A stretch of 45,258 nucleotides of DNA, taken from Candidatus Bathyarchaeota archaeon. GTDB taxonomy: Archaea > Thermoproteota > Bathyarchaeia > Bathyarchaeales > UBA233. The DNA is taken from NCBI GenBank assembly GCA_004376975.1, contig SOJA01000038.1, positions 1 through 45,258 of the forward strand. Reading direction: 5' to 3'. The notes under the pieces were generated by a model. That model did not search any database. It was not told where the DNA came from and saw only the letters and a list, made by a program, of their open reading frames with translations. The translations under genes were made by a program, and so were the position numbers. Positions 8,625 through 16,099 of this stretch are shown here, piece after piece. Numbering within the stretch: the stretch's first letter is position 1; each line of letters begins with the position of its first letter.

Positions 8625-8994
8625 CTCATCAACTCTTGAAAAACTCCTTCCATTTCATTAAAGAAGCTTTTGATCACATGACACCTGCTCATGATATAAC
8701 ATGCTTTTTACGTGCTCACGTAATATTCCCAGCTTAACTGGCTTATGTACTGAAACTTCCCTTTTTGCCCATGGCGCGCGCTGATCAGGCTAACCATGAA
8801 AAATGCCAAGTCACATAATACGACGGTTTAGAATCGTCTAGCGCGTGTTTTGTGTGTTATATATATAAGAAAGCATGAAAACGAGGAAAAAGATGTGAGA
8901 GCAAGAAGTGAACCAATTTTTCAGCAGTGTTCATAAAGAGCAGTTGGTTGTTTCAGTGTGTCAGGATTTTTCTGGGAAGATGCGTATGTTGTTT
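8625..8994. other. Gene-free stretch between acetyltransferase and MscS genes
   Basis: No convincing coding region is present on either strand; the plus-strand reading frame that enters from 8927 is antisense to the MscS 3' end. Two things stand out: a 16-base palindrome at 8708-8723 and a self-complementary TATA stretch (TTATATATATAAG, about 8858-8870) that could drive transcription in either direction. No tRNA-like fold or box C/D motif was found. Confidence 0.5.
8708..8723. promoter_or_regulatory. 16-base palindrome upstream of the acetyltransferase gene
   Basis: Perfect 7-base arms TTACGTG and CACGTAA are separated by CT. The dyad lies 84 bases upstream of the acetyltransferase start (8624, minus strand). 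Size and symmetry suit a homodimeric winged-helix regulator. No second copy was noticed in the window. The function is inferred. Confidence 0.4.
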
Positions 8995-10080
8995 TTACTT
9001 GAGACCTTTGTTTAAGAGTATTGTCTGTGTCGGGAACGCCAGTTCTATGCCTTCCTTTTCGAAGGCTTCTATTATAGCGAAGTTGATCTCTTGCTGCGTG
9101 TTCATGTACTTAACGTAATCTGTTGATTTCATATAGTATACAATCTCAAATTTGAGACTGAAATCTCCAAACTCCTTGAAGTGTACTCTGTCTAACTCAG
9201 CTAACTCGATCTGTTCTATTATCCTTGAGATCATATCAGGTATCTTTCTGAGTTTTTGGAGCGAAGTGTCAAAGGTCACACCCACAGCGAACACTATCCT
9301 CCGTTTTTTCATCGCCTTGAAGTTTCTCACGCTGCCTGTCGTAAGCGCCTTATTTGATATAATCAGTTCTTCTCCTTGTAGCAGTTGTAGCCTCGTGGAT
9401 TTTATCCCTATCTTTTTGACAGTTCCAGAATAGTCACCTACATTGATAAAGTCTCCAATTTCGAACGGCTTGTCAAAATAAATGGAGAACGCGCTGAAGG
9501 CATCACCTAGAATAGTCTGTAGTGCCAATGCAATTGCTATACCGCCGACGCCGAGACCAACAACTACGCCTGAAAGATCAATTCTGAAAACAGTCAAGAT
9601 GGCCAAAAACGCAAATATATAGACAACTATCTGAATGAGCTTCTTAAGAAGAAAGAGAAGGTGGTCACTCCTCTTCTTTCCACGCACTGCACTATCTTCA
9701 GCATACCAACTCACTAGAACATTGACGACCCTGGTCACTATGAAGGTAACCAACAGAACCTCAGCTAAGGTGAATATGGCTGTTAAGAGTTCTGAATAGG
9801 GTTTAAGAAAAGTAAGAGAATTCAAACCATAATATACGCCAACAAGGATTACAGAAAAGTAGACAGGTGCTTTAATATTACGCAATATCGCGTCATCTAA
9901 TTTCGTTTTTGTCTTTTCTGCCCATCCAGTAAAATACCTCTCAAAAATGAAGTACACTATCCAGCCAACAACAATGGCAAATGCAAACACAATTACTGAA
10001 GCAACGATCTCGCTGATGAATTGGCTTAGATCGAAATATTGGCGTATCAACTCTGCTAAACTTGCCATTGTCACGTTCAT
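8995..10080 (-). CDS. MscS-family mechanosensitive channel
   Basis: This is a small-conductance mechanosensitive channel that releases solutes when membrane tension rises. The 361 residues show hydrophobic segments at about 21-46, 72-90, 100-126 and 148-165. The pore helix follows at 171-200 (GVVVGLGVGGIAIALALQTI), rich in Gly and Ala as the family requires. The soluble MscS beta domain comes next, with PFEIGDFINVGDYSGTVKKIGIKSTRL and the conserved ISNKAL segment. The C-terminal alpha/beta domain ends in LNKGLK. A TATA-like element GTTTATATAG at 10146-10155 on the opposite reading lies about 70 bases upstream and can serve as promoter. The gene is monocistronic, with no functional link to its neighbours apparent. 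Confidence 0.92.
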   Translation of the reverse strand: MNVTMASLAELIRQYFDLSQFISEIVASVIVFAFAIVVGWIVYFIFERYFTGWAEKTKTKLDDAILRNIKAPVYFSVILVGVYYGLNSLTFLKPYSELLTAIFTLAEVLLVTFIVTRVVNVLVSWYAEDSAVRGKKRSDHLLFLLKKLIQIVVYIFAFLAILTVFRIDLSGVVVGLGVGGIAIALALQTILGDAFSAFSIYFDKPFEIGDFINVGDYSGTVKKIGIKSTRLQLLQGEELIISNKALTTGSVRNFKAMKKRRIVFAVGVTFDTSLQKLRKIPDMISRIIEQIELAELDRVHFKEFGDFSLKFEIVYYMKSTDYVKYMNTQQEINFAIIEAFEKEGIELAFPTQTILLNKGLK

Positions 10081-10391
10081 ATTTAATCAACCCAAGAAAA
10101 CAAATTATGCTTTAGGTTATTATGGATTTCCCATATATTCCTCCCGTTTATATAGTAGTTTCGATTGTACTCATTCTTCACCTTACCCTATTTTGAAGGG
10201 AACCACTAAAAAAACCATACACTAACTTCTAGAAAAGCACTGTACAACATTTAACGCACGTATTATAGCGGGTTTACGCAAAGTGCTTATCAAGGCAAAA
10301 CCATTGCTCTACCAACACTCAATTTTGCACTAAAGAATTGAACGCACAAGTTATTTACTTGGAAGCAGTATCCTTGTTACAAGGCGGTCGC
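10081..10391. other. Intergenic region between divergent mscS and DegT genes
   Basis: This is a divergent promoter region. A minus-strand TATA candidate for mscS lies at 10146-10155. No clear TATA box stands at the expected distance from the preferred plus-strand start at 10392; TATTATAG near 10261 is the best candidate and would give a leader of about 100 bases. The in-frame TTG at 10338 would add 18 residues that look unlike the family. Nothing else is seen. Confidence 0.35.
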
Positions 10392-11495
10392 ATGATTCCA
10401 ATCAATGCTCCACAAATTGGAGAAGAGGAAATCAAGGCAGTCACTGAAGTGATGAAAAGCGGTGTCCTGACTCATGGATTAGGTGCTGGACCCATAGTCA
10501 CAAAGTTTGAAAAAGCCTTCGCGAAATTTGTGAAAGCAAAATATGCAATAGCTGTAAACACGGGAACGTCTGCTCTACATCTGACCATTGCAGGAGCTGG
10601 ACTGAAACAAGGAGATGAGGTGATTCTGCCAAGCTTTACATTCGTTGCCACCGCTGAATCTATTGTATTGGCTGGAGCCAAACCAGTTTTTGTGGACATA
10701 TATCCTAAAACATACAACATCTCTCCAAGCAAAATTGAAAAAGCGGTAACAAAAAAAACTAAGGCTGTAATGTCAGTGGACTTGTATGGCTTACCTGCTG
10801 ACGTACACACCATAAGAAAGCTTGCGGAGAAGCATGGACTGACAATTATTCAAGATTCATGCCAAGCTCATGGCGCAAGCTACAGAGGAAAACCGCCAGG
10901 AGCCTTTGCGGACGCTGCATGCTGGAGCTTCTACGCAAGCAAGAACATGACAACCGGCGAAGGCGGAATGATAACAACGAACGATGATGAACTTGCTGAG
11001 AAGATGCGGGTTATGAGAAGCCACGGAGAAAAAGAGAAGTATAAATCCATCACGCTTGGGCATAACTATCACATGACAGAAATGCAGGCAGCAATAGGCT
11101 GCATCCAATTGAAGAAATTGCCAGATTTCTTAGCCAAGAGACGTGAAAACTCAAGGAAATTATCAGCAAAGCTTGGAAAAGCAGAGATCTTGCAGTTGCC
11201 CAAAGAACCAAGAGGCTACAAACATAGCTGGTACCTTTATACTGTCAGGTTGAAAGGGGCAAGGGCGAAGAAAAGAGGCCAAACAGTTAAAAAACTAAAA
11301 CAGAGAGGCATAGGTGCAGAAGTCTATTATGCTACCCCTATACATCTTATGCCCTACTACAGAAAATTCAGGAAATACCAGCTTAAGGAAACAGAGAAAG
11401 CTGCTAAGCAAGTATTTTCGCTGCCAGTGCATCCAGGCGTTACAGCAAAACAGATAGACTTCATAGGCGAATCTGTTTTACGTAGTATAGCCTAA
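10392..11495 (+). CDS. DegT/DnrJ/EryC1/StrS-family PLP aminotransferase
   Basis: Members transfer an amino group to a keto-sugar nucleotide (for example in perosamine or 4-amino-sugar synthesis), using glutamate as usual donor. The 367 residues begin MIPINAPQIGEEE, the family's normal N-terminus, which is why this ATG is preferred to the upstream TTG at 10338. Recognisable segments are NTGTSALHL (PLP phosphate), LPSFTFVATAES, the QDSCQAHGASYRG stretch with the PLP-contacting Asp, and SFYASKNMTTGEGG with the Schiff-base lysine at about 184. HNYHMTEMQAAIG and YKHSWYLYTV complete the fold. The sugar substrate is unknown, and no nucleotide-sugar genes lie beside it. The GTPase gene 81 bases downstream has its own promoter. 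Confidence 0.9.
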   Translation: MIPINAPQIGEEEIKAVTEVMKSGVLTHGLGAGPIVTKFEKAFAKFVKAKYAIAVNTGTSALHLTIAGAGLKQGDEVILPSFTFVATAESIVLAGAKPVFVDIYPKTYNISPSKIEKAVTKKTKAVMSVDLYGLPADVHTIRKLAEKHGLTIIQDSCQAHGASYRGKPPGAFADAACWSFYASKNMTTGEGGMITTNDDELAEKMRVMRSHGEKEKYKSITLGHNYHMTEMQAAIGCIQLKKLPDFLAKRRENSRKLSAKLGKAEILQLPKEPRGYKHSWYLYTVRLKGARAKKRGQTVKKLKQRGIGAEVYYATPIHLMPYYRKFRKYQLKETEKAAKQVFSLPVHPGVTAKQIDFIGESVLRSIA

Positions 11496-11503
11496 GTTAC
11501 TCA

Positions 11504-11531
11504 CTTAAGGTTTATATGGGATAAACTTAAG
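11504..11531. promoter_or_regulatory. TATA box embedded in a long inverted repeat
   Basis: The left arm CTTAAGGTTTAT (11504-11515) pairs with the right arm ATAAACTTAAG (11521-11531), with a single unpaired G. The TATA candidate TTTATATG (11511-11518) lies inside the dyad. The predicted transcript start is near 11541, giving a leader of about 36 bases with GAGG ahead of the ATG at 11577. A regulator bound to the dyad would exclude TBP, so negative control is the simplest reading. This function is inferred. Confidence 0.5.
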
Positions 11532-11576
11532 TATTATGAATTCCGCGTCTATTTTGGATTTTGAAGAGGACCAAAT

Positions 11577-12923
11577 ATGCAAAAAATCAAAGTTGTTATA
11601 ATGGGGGCGGCTGGCAGAGACTTCCACAACTTTAACGTTCACTTCAGAAATGACAATTCTTATGAAGTCATAGCTTTCACAGCTACACAGATTCCAGGCA
11701 TACAGGAAAGGAGTTACCCACCTGAACTTACAGGTTCAAACTATCCGGAGGGCATACCGATTTATCCAGAAGAAGAACTGCCGAGCCTGATAAAGGCGCA
11801 CGATGTTGACCAAGTCGTATTTGCCTACAGTGATGTCCCCCATGAGTATGTTATGCATAAGGCTTCCATGGTGCTGGCTAACGGTGCAGACTTCCGCCTC
11901 ATGGGACCTAAGACAACGATGCTTAAATCTAAGGTTCCGTTGGTTTCGGTGTGCGCTGTTAGAACCGGTTCAGGTAAAAGCCAAACATCACGGCAGATAG
12001 CAAAAATCTTGAAAAGCAAGGGATTAAGGGTTGTTTCCATACGACATCCAATGCCCTACGGAGACCTAAGGAAGCAGATCTGGCAGCGTTTTGCTTCCTA
12101 TGAAGATTTGGATAAACATGAATGCACAATTGAGGAGAGAGAGGAATATGAGCCGCATATTGACAATGGCATAACAGTTTACGCTGGAGTCGATTATGAG
12201 AAGATTCTGAAAGAAGCAGAAAAAGAAGCAGACGTCATTGTTTGGGATGGAGGTAATAACGATTTATCTTTCTACAAGCCTGATTTGCATATTGTTATCG
12301 CTGATCCGCATAGGGCTGGAAATGAACTGAGCTACTATCCTGGAGAGGTCAACCTGCGAATGGCAGACGTCGTGATAATCAACAAGGTCGACACGGCAGA
12401 TGCGAAAAACGTTGAGAAAGTTAAGAAAAACATCAATATGGTTAACCCGAAAGCCAAAGTGTTGGAGGCAAATTCGCCTGTAACTGTTGACAAACCTGAA
12501 TTGATCAAGGAAAAACGGGTTCTAGTGATCGAGGATGGCCCAACATTGACACATGGAAACATGCCTTATGGCGCAGGAGCAGTAATAGCGAAAAAACTTG
12601 GAGCAAGAGAAATGGTTGACCCACGACCTTACGCTGTGGGTTCGATAAAAGAGACTTATCAAAAATATGCACATTTAGGCGCGATCCTTCCAGCACTCGG
12701 TTATGGTGAAAAGCAGATAGCTGAGCTTAAGGAAACTATTGACCACACACCATGTGATACAGTATTAATCGGAACGCCGATCGATCTTAGAAGGGTAATG
12801 ACAATTAATAAGCCAACTGTTAGAGCGAAATATGAACTTGAAGTGTTAGGACCAGTTACGCTCGAGGGAATCCTAGAGGAATTTCTTCAAAGAAGGGAAA
12901 ACTATGACCAAAGAAGAAACTGA
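11577..12923 (+). CDS. cDPG-synthetase-family predicted GTPase
   Basis: This belongs to the family that includes cyclic 2,3-diphosphoglycerate synthetase of Methanothermus, a group also described as predicted GTPases. The 448 residues start with a Rossmann-like segment KVVIMGAAGRDFHNFN. A P-loop GSGKSQT follows at 131-137, then a Walker-B-like VIVWDGGNND at about 220-229, ADPHRAG, and a G4-type NKVD at 269-272. These motifs support nucleotide binding. Whether this homologue makes cDPG is uncertain, because the family is broader than cDPG producers. The next gene overlaps its 3' end by 20 bases, so the two are co-translated. Expression is probably controlled by the dyad at 11504-11531. Confidence 0.75.
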   Translation: MQKIKVVIMGAAGRDFHNFNVHFRNDNSYEVIAFTATQIPGIQERSYPPELTGSNYPEGIPIYPEEELPSLIKAHDVDQVVFAYSDVPHEYVMHKASMVLANGADFRLMGPKTTMLKSKVPLVSVCAVRTGSGKSQTSRQIAKILKSKGLRVVSIRHPMPYGDLRKQIWQRFASYEDLDKHECTIEEREEYEPHIDNGITVYAGVDYEKILKEAEKEADVIVWDGGNNDLSFYKPDLHIVIADPHRAGNELSYYPGEVNLRMADVVIINKVDTADAKNVEKVKKNINMVNPKAKVLEANSPVTVDKPELIKEKRVLVIEDGPTLTHGNMPYGAGAVIAKKLGAREMVDPRPYAVGSIKETYQKYAHLGAILPALGYGEKQIAELKETIDHTPCDTVLIGTPIDLRRVMTINKPTVRAKYELEVLGPVTLEGILEEFLQRRENYDQRRN

Positions 12924-13290
12924 AGTTTCACGAGTAAAAATCAGATTTGTAATTGATGATTTAGGCGAAGCTGAAGGTGAGCTTGTACGTCATTTAGGAC
13001 CTAGAACTATAGACATGATTGTTAGGAAGCTTCCGCTAGAAGGAAGAACAGCCCTGTGGAAGGAAGAAGTCTACTTTGAAATACCAGTGAAAATAGGAGA
13101 GGAAAAAGCTAAGAGCACAGTAGAAAAGGGGACAATAGCCTTCTGGCCTATGGGAAGTGCTATATGCGTGTTCTATGGAGAAACACAACCGTACAGTCCT
13201 GTCAACGTTCTCGGCATGATAACAAAAAATCTTGATCTGTTCAACAGAGTGAAAAGTGGGACCAAAATAAAAATCGAAAAAACCGCTTGA
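12904..13290 (+). CDS. Cyclophilin-like (TM1367-type) small protein
   Basis: The 128-residue protein resembles the bacterial and archaeal cyclophilin-like family typified by TM1367: VKIRFVIDDLGEAEGEL at the start, GRTALWKEEVYFEIPV in the middle, then KGTIAFWPMGSAICVFYG and SPVNVLGMI near the end. The family has a cyclophilin-type beta barrel but usually lacks the full prolyl isomerase active site, so no enzymatic role is claimed. It overlaps the upstream GTPase gene by 20 bases, indicating an operon; a joint role with that GTPase is plausible but unproven. The C-terminus is Lys-rich. The gene after it is convergent, with only seven bases between the two stop codons. Confidence 0.75.
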   Translation: MTKEETEVSRVKIRFVIDDLGEAEGELVRHLGPRTIDMIVRKLPLEGRTALWKEEVYFEIPVKIGEEKAKSTVEKGTIAFWPMGSAICVFYGETQPYSPVNVLGMITKNLDLFNRVKSGTKIKIEKTA

Positions 13291-13297
13291 AAGAATA

Positions 13298-13774
13298 TTA
13301 CAAAAACACGCTTTCGCTCCAGCTTCTCAGAAGCTTTCCACATTCTTCTTTTACATGTTTGCTACGGCTTTTCTTTTCCAATGCTTTAAGGAATTCTATG
13401 CGTTTTTGAACAGAACGCGTTTCTGCAGCACCACCAAAGTAAAGTTTTCCTTCAAGATATTCTTCCATGTGATTTGCTTTCTGCACAAAGAGGCTTGCAG
13501 CATCCACAATGTTTTGCACAGCGTAATTATTTGTCCAGATTATCGCGTCCGCTTCGCGGAGCTGTGTTATGCCATCAATTTCCACTATGCTACAGATGTA
13601 AGCTCTTAAAAAATCGTAGTAACCTGCAGTCTTAACAAGTTTCAATGCTTGTCCCACTTTCTGTTTGAAGATCAAGCTTCCTCTAACCCTTAAACGGTGC
13701 TTATAGCCTCTCCTAACGAGTTCTGCGGCTCTCTCAACCTCTTCAACCGTGTAAATCCTCTTAGGAAATTCCAA
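13298..13774 (-). CDS. Conserved archaeal hypothetical protein
   Basis: A 158-residue protein I do not recognise with certainty; it may belong to the archaeal DUF2192 group, a recollection that was not checked. It is helical and basic, without signal peptide or membrane segment. Conserved-looking stretches include GYYDFLRAYICSIVEIDGI, EADAIIWTNNYAVQNIVDAA and EYLEGKLYFGGAAE. The sequence reads as a real gene: low-complexity is absent, codon use matches neighbours, and the frame is closed by stops on both ends. It sits upstream of, and convergent with, the GTPase/cyclophilin-like pair. The eS25 gene lies 44 bases upstream on the same strand, so it could be co-transcribed with that ribosomal gene. 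Confidence 0.6.
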   Translation of the reverse strand: MEFPKRIYTVEEVERAAELVRRGYKHRLRVRGSLIFKQKVGQALKLVKTAGYYDFLRAYICSIVEIDGITQLREADAIIWTNNYAVQNIVDAASLFVQKANHMEEYLEGKLYFGGAAETRSVQKRIEFLKALEKKSRSKHVKEECGKLLRSWSESVFL

Positions 13775-13818
13775 TCAAATTTTAGCTCCTAGCAGCTTGT
13801 AAAGAAGCATCAAATGAA

Positions 13819-14151
13819 TTAGTTTGTGAGCGAGCCCACTGCCTTGTAGATTCTCAGGTTGTGATTCCCAGAAACCATTTGAACTACGCCACGTTCTTCC
13901 AGCCGCCTAAGAAAATCTTTCGCTGCACTGATTCTCAAGTTGAAGCGTGTAGCCACAGCATATGGTGTCAGAACCTTCATTTTTTTCAGCTCACCTATTA
14001 TCTTTTCGTCTCCCAAGTCCGGTGGTGTTATTGCTGCGGGTCTCTTTTCTCTAAGCCCGGCTGATTTTTCCTTTTTCTTTTTCTCTGATTTGCCTTTCTT
14101 TGCTTGCATACGTTCTATCTGCTTAAGACTGAGCTTCTTTTTCCCACCCAT
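13819..14151 (-). CDS. rps25e: Small ribosomal subunit protein eS25
   Basis: eS25 is a winged-helix protein of the small subunit found in eukaryotes and in TACK-group archaea. The 110 residues comprise a very Lys-rich N-terminal extension (about 1-45) and a winged-helix domain with VLTPYAVATRFNLRISAAKDFLRRLEERG split over about 60-90, then a basic C-terminus. The ATG is preceded by GAGG with a seven-base spacing and by a TATA-like box at 14188-14197. Its presence argues against a euryarchaeal origin. The hypothetical gene at 13298 follows on the same strand. Confidence 0.92.
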   Translation of the reverse strand: MGGKKKLSLKQIERMQAKKGKSEKKKKEKSAGLREKRPAAITPPDLGDEKIIGELKKMKVLTPYAVATRFNLRISAAKDFLRRLEERGVVQMVSGNHNLRIYKAVGSLTN

Positions 14152-14185
14152 ATATTAATTCCTCACCCTGCTGAAATGGAAAACG

Positions 14186-14199
14186 CTACTTATAGGATT
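14186..14199 (-). promoter_or_regulatory. Promoter of the eS25 gene
   Basis: Read on the minus strand, AATCCTATAAGTAG contains a TATA-like core whose centre predicts a transcript start about 12 to 18 bases before the GAGG/ATG start at 14151. The short leader with a Shine-Dalgarno sequence is the common pattern in this window. Confidence 0.45.
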
Positions 14200-14419
14200 T
14201 TCCTGTTTCAAACGTTAAAATTCAAAGGTTTATGCTACTGTCGAAACTTCCACCTTGCGTCTTCTCAGCCATCTACGTATACACTACCCAGCTGTTCCTC
14301 AATTTCTGATCTATGAACTGAATTTATAGTGCTCATGAAATCATGCGACTATCAGCTACTATATGATGAATAAACAGCGAGAGCAATCTCCAATGAGGTG
14401 GCAGCATCTTGTTCTGGAA

Positions 14420-14440
14420 CAAAAAGGGGGGAGGAAGGAG
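14420..14440 (-). terminator. Pyrimidine-rich tract after the histone gene
   Basis: Just after the histone stop codon the minus strand reads a run of C followed by TTTTT. Such pyrimidine/oligo-T tracts commonly end archaeal transcripts. No stem-loop is evident. The rest of 14152-14442 holds the eS25 promoter and nothing else that I can support. Confidence 0.35.
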
Positions 14441-14442
14441 CG

Positions 14443-14664
14443 CTACTTACCAATAACTTTGCTGGCAGCGATTTCTATGTCTTTATCTTTTATGGTTTTC
14501 CTTCCTGCATGCATCGCGAAGTCTAGAGCTTCTTTCGCGATTTTTATTCCTACATTCTCTAGTTCTTCTGCAAGTTTTTTTGCTGCTGCTTCGCTTACTC
14601 TTTCGGCTCCCGCTTTTTTGCACAGTCTGTGCATCGGAGCGACCGCTAATTCTAAACCAGCCAT
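14443..14664 (-). CDS. Archaeal histone (HMf type)
   Basis: The 73-residue protein has the single histone fold of archaeal HMf-like proteins, which dimerise and wrap DNA. It begins MAGLELAVAPMHRLCKKAGAE, matching the family's ELPIAPVGRIIKNAGAE-like start, and contains ERVS, a helix with AKKLAEELENVGIKIAKEA, and the diagnostic HAGRKTIKDKDIEIA near the end. No N- or C-terminal tail is present. GAGGA (14671-14675) stands six bases ahead of the ATG, and a TATA-like TATTTAAAGA is at 14691-14700. The gene is monocistronic. Confidence 0.95.
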   Translation of the reverse strand: MAGLELAVAPMHRLCKKAGAERVSEAAAKKLAEELENVGIKIAKEALDFAMHAGRKTIKDKDIEIAASKVIGK

Positions 14665-14775
14665 AAAGACTCCTCTGTAGCTTATTTTTCTATTTAAAGA
14701 AATATTTAACGTTTATTGTCCTTTATTTGCCAAAATTCGGCATAAAACCTCAGAAATATTCAAACAAAGGGAGAA

Positions 14776-14785
14776 ATTATAAAAG
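14776..14785 (+). promoter_or_regulatory. Promoter of the broken TatD gene
   Basis: ATTATAAAAG at 14776-14785 is a good TATA box and predicts a transcript start near 14807, twelve bases before the ATG at 14819. The promoter appears intact although the gene is not. Confidence 0.45.
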
Positions 14786-14818
14786 GAAAACCTAAACTAG
14801 TTTTGTGAAAGCGTGGTT

Positions 14819-15609
14819 ATGATGAAGTTTATTGACGCACATATACATCTTTCAGACAAGGAGTGTGCTGAAGACATAGATCAAATAATTGCTGAAGCCA
14901 AAAACTTCAATGTCGTCGCCTTAGTTTCAAACCCCATGAGCTATTAAACAAGCGTTGGAAGCTTAAATTTGGCTGAGCGGTACCCTGGAATAGTCTTTGC
15001 TGCCTTGGGTATTCATCCGTGGAATGTAAAGGCCTTGACAGATGTTGAGCTTCAACAGATGTTAGAGTTCATTTCACATATAAAGAGAATAGGGCTTTGG
15101 TGGCTATTGGAGAGATAGGTTTAGACTATAAGTATACAGATATTTGGGACAAGCAGCTCATGATTTTTGACAGAATGCTTAATCTGGCTGAAAATCTTGA
15201 TTTACCGGTTATAATTCACTCAAGAGGAACAACGGCTCATATTGTTGAGATGTTTCCATCGTACAACCTTAGCAGAGTGCTGTTACAATGGTTCAGTAGA
15301 CCAATCAGCGCACTAGCCAAAGTTGTTGAACAGGGATATTTCATCACTGAGGGGGCACCAACAGCCTATTCAAAGGGTATAAGAGAGGTTGTAAAGCGGA
15401 TACCGTTAACCAGTCTGTTAACTGAAACAGATGGACCAGTTCGCTACTGCAAAGGCCCGTTTAAGGGAAAAAGAACGACACCAGCTTTTATCTCAACAAT
15501 TGTTAAAGCAATAAGTGAAATCAAAAGTATGAATATCGAGGAAGTTGCTGCACAGATAACTAGAAATTTCGAGGAGTTTTTCAAAGTGAAGTTAAATCAA
15601 GTGGAATGA
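14819..15609 (+). pseudogene. TatD-family metal-dependent hydrolase, broken
   Basis: The pieces together make one TatD-like nuclease. The N-terminal part starts MMKFIDAHIHLS, with the HxH metal motif. An in-frame TAA at 14945-14947 interrupts it, after which the same frame continues with AERYPGIVFAALGIHPWNV. Near 15075-15085 the frame shifts by one base, and the rest runs in another frame from KENRALVAIGEIGLDY through VIIHSRG to LLTETDGPV and a normal C-terminus ending at 15609. In the segment LLQWFSRP the His and Gly expected in the family are replaced, which suggests relaxed selection. Two lesions plus a lost ligand favour a true pseudogene, although assembly error could explain one lesion. 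The part from 15097 alone lacks the HxH motif and should not be taken as a complete enzyme. Confidence 0.85.
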
Positions 15610-15835
15610 CTCCTTCCAAGTTCAAGAGGGGAAAGTAAGCACGCACACTATCCTCCTATGAAGAAGCATCACAGGATACATCAGACCATAATTATCCAAG
15701 CCACCAAGATCACGAGATAACGCACTTAAAGATGAGTAAAGTTAAATTAGTCATGTTGTTTTATGAATTTTGCTTCAGTATAGCCTTGAATGCTGGGGGC
15801 AACGCAGCCAGTACATGATTGGAGGAAAATTTAGT

Positions 15836-16099
15836 TTGAGCACAGTGCGAACAGAACAAGTCAAGCAGCCTATTAGACGTTTTCCCAGTAAATTTTCTAA
15901 AGGCTTTGAAAGAAATAAACAAGCGATCAGTATGCTAATACAAGAAGTTACACCAAAAATTAGAAATAGGGTCGCAGGAGACATAACACACGTTTTTGCT
16001 GGAAAGCAAATTGCATTCCTAGACGAAAACGTTGAAGAGAACAAGCAACTTTCTAAGACAACTTCAGTCTCTAGCACACGTGAAAAAGGTGAAAACTGA
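15836..16099 (+). CDS. eS17-like ribosomal protein, divergent
   Basis: From the TTG at 15836 the protein is 87 residues and begins MSTVRTEQVKQPIRRF. The following PSKFSKGFERNKQAI, then PKIRNRVAGDITHVF, parallel the eS17 pattern (VRT..VKR, KF..DFE.NK, LRNRIAGYITH). The start is set by GGAGG at 15821-15825, ten bases upstream; the longer frame from 15770 has no such signal and adds residues unlike eS17. The C-terminus (about 65-87) is acidic and Ser/Thr-rich rather than basic. The stop codon overlaps the next start as TGATG. The divergence is notable, and a specialised eS17 paralogue is possible. The call rests on pattern recognition alone. Confidence 0.65.
   Translation: MSTVRTEQVKQPIRRFPSKFSKGFERNKQAISMLIQEVTPKIRNRVAGDITHVFAGKQIAFLDENVEENKQLSKTTSVSSTREKGEN

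Noticed and set aside
8927..9118. Plus-strand open frame of 63 residues after the TATA-rich stretch
   Set aside because: It is antisense to the MscS 3' end and its product has no recognisable pattern; the A/T-rich stretch alone is not evidence for a gene.
14360..14425. Possible box C/D guide RNA starting at ATGATGA
   Set aside because: A C-like box is present, but no CTGA D box stands at the required distance and no terminal stem is seen.
15097..15609. Stand-alone 170-residue TatD-like gene
   Set aside because: It lacks the N-terminal HxH metal motif, which is encoded upstream in a different frame, so it is the 3' part of a broken gene.
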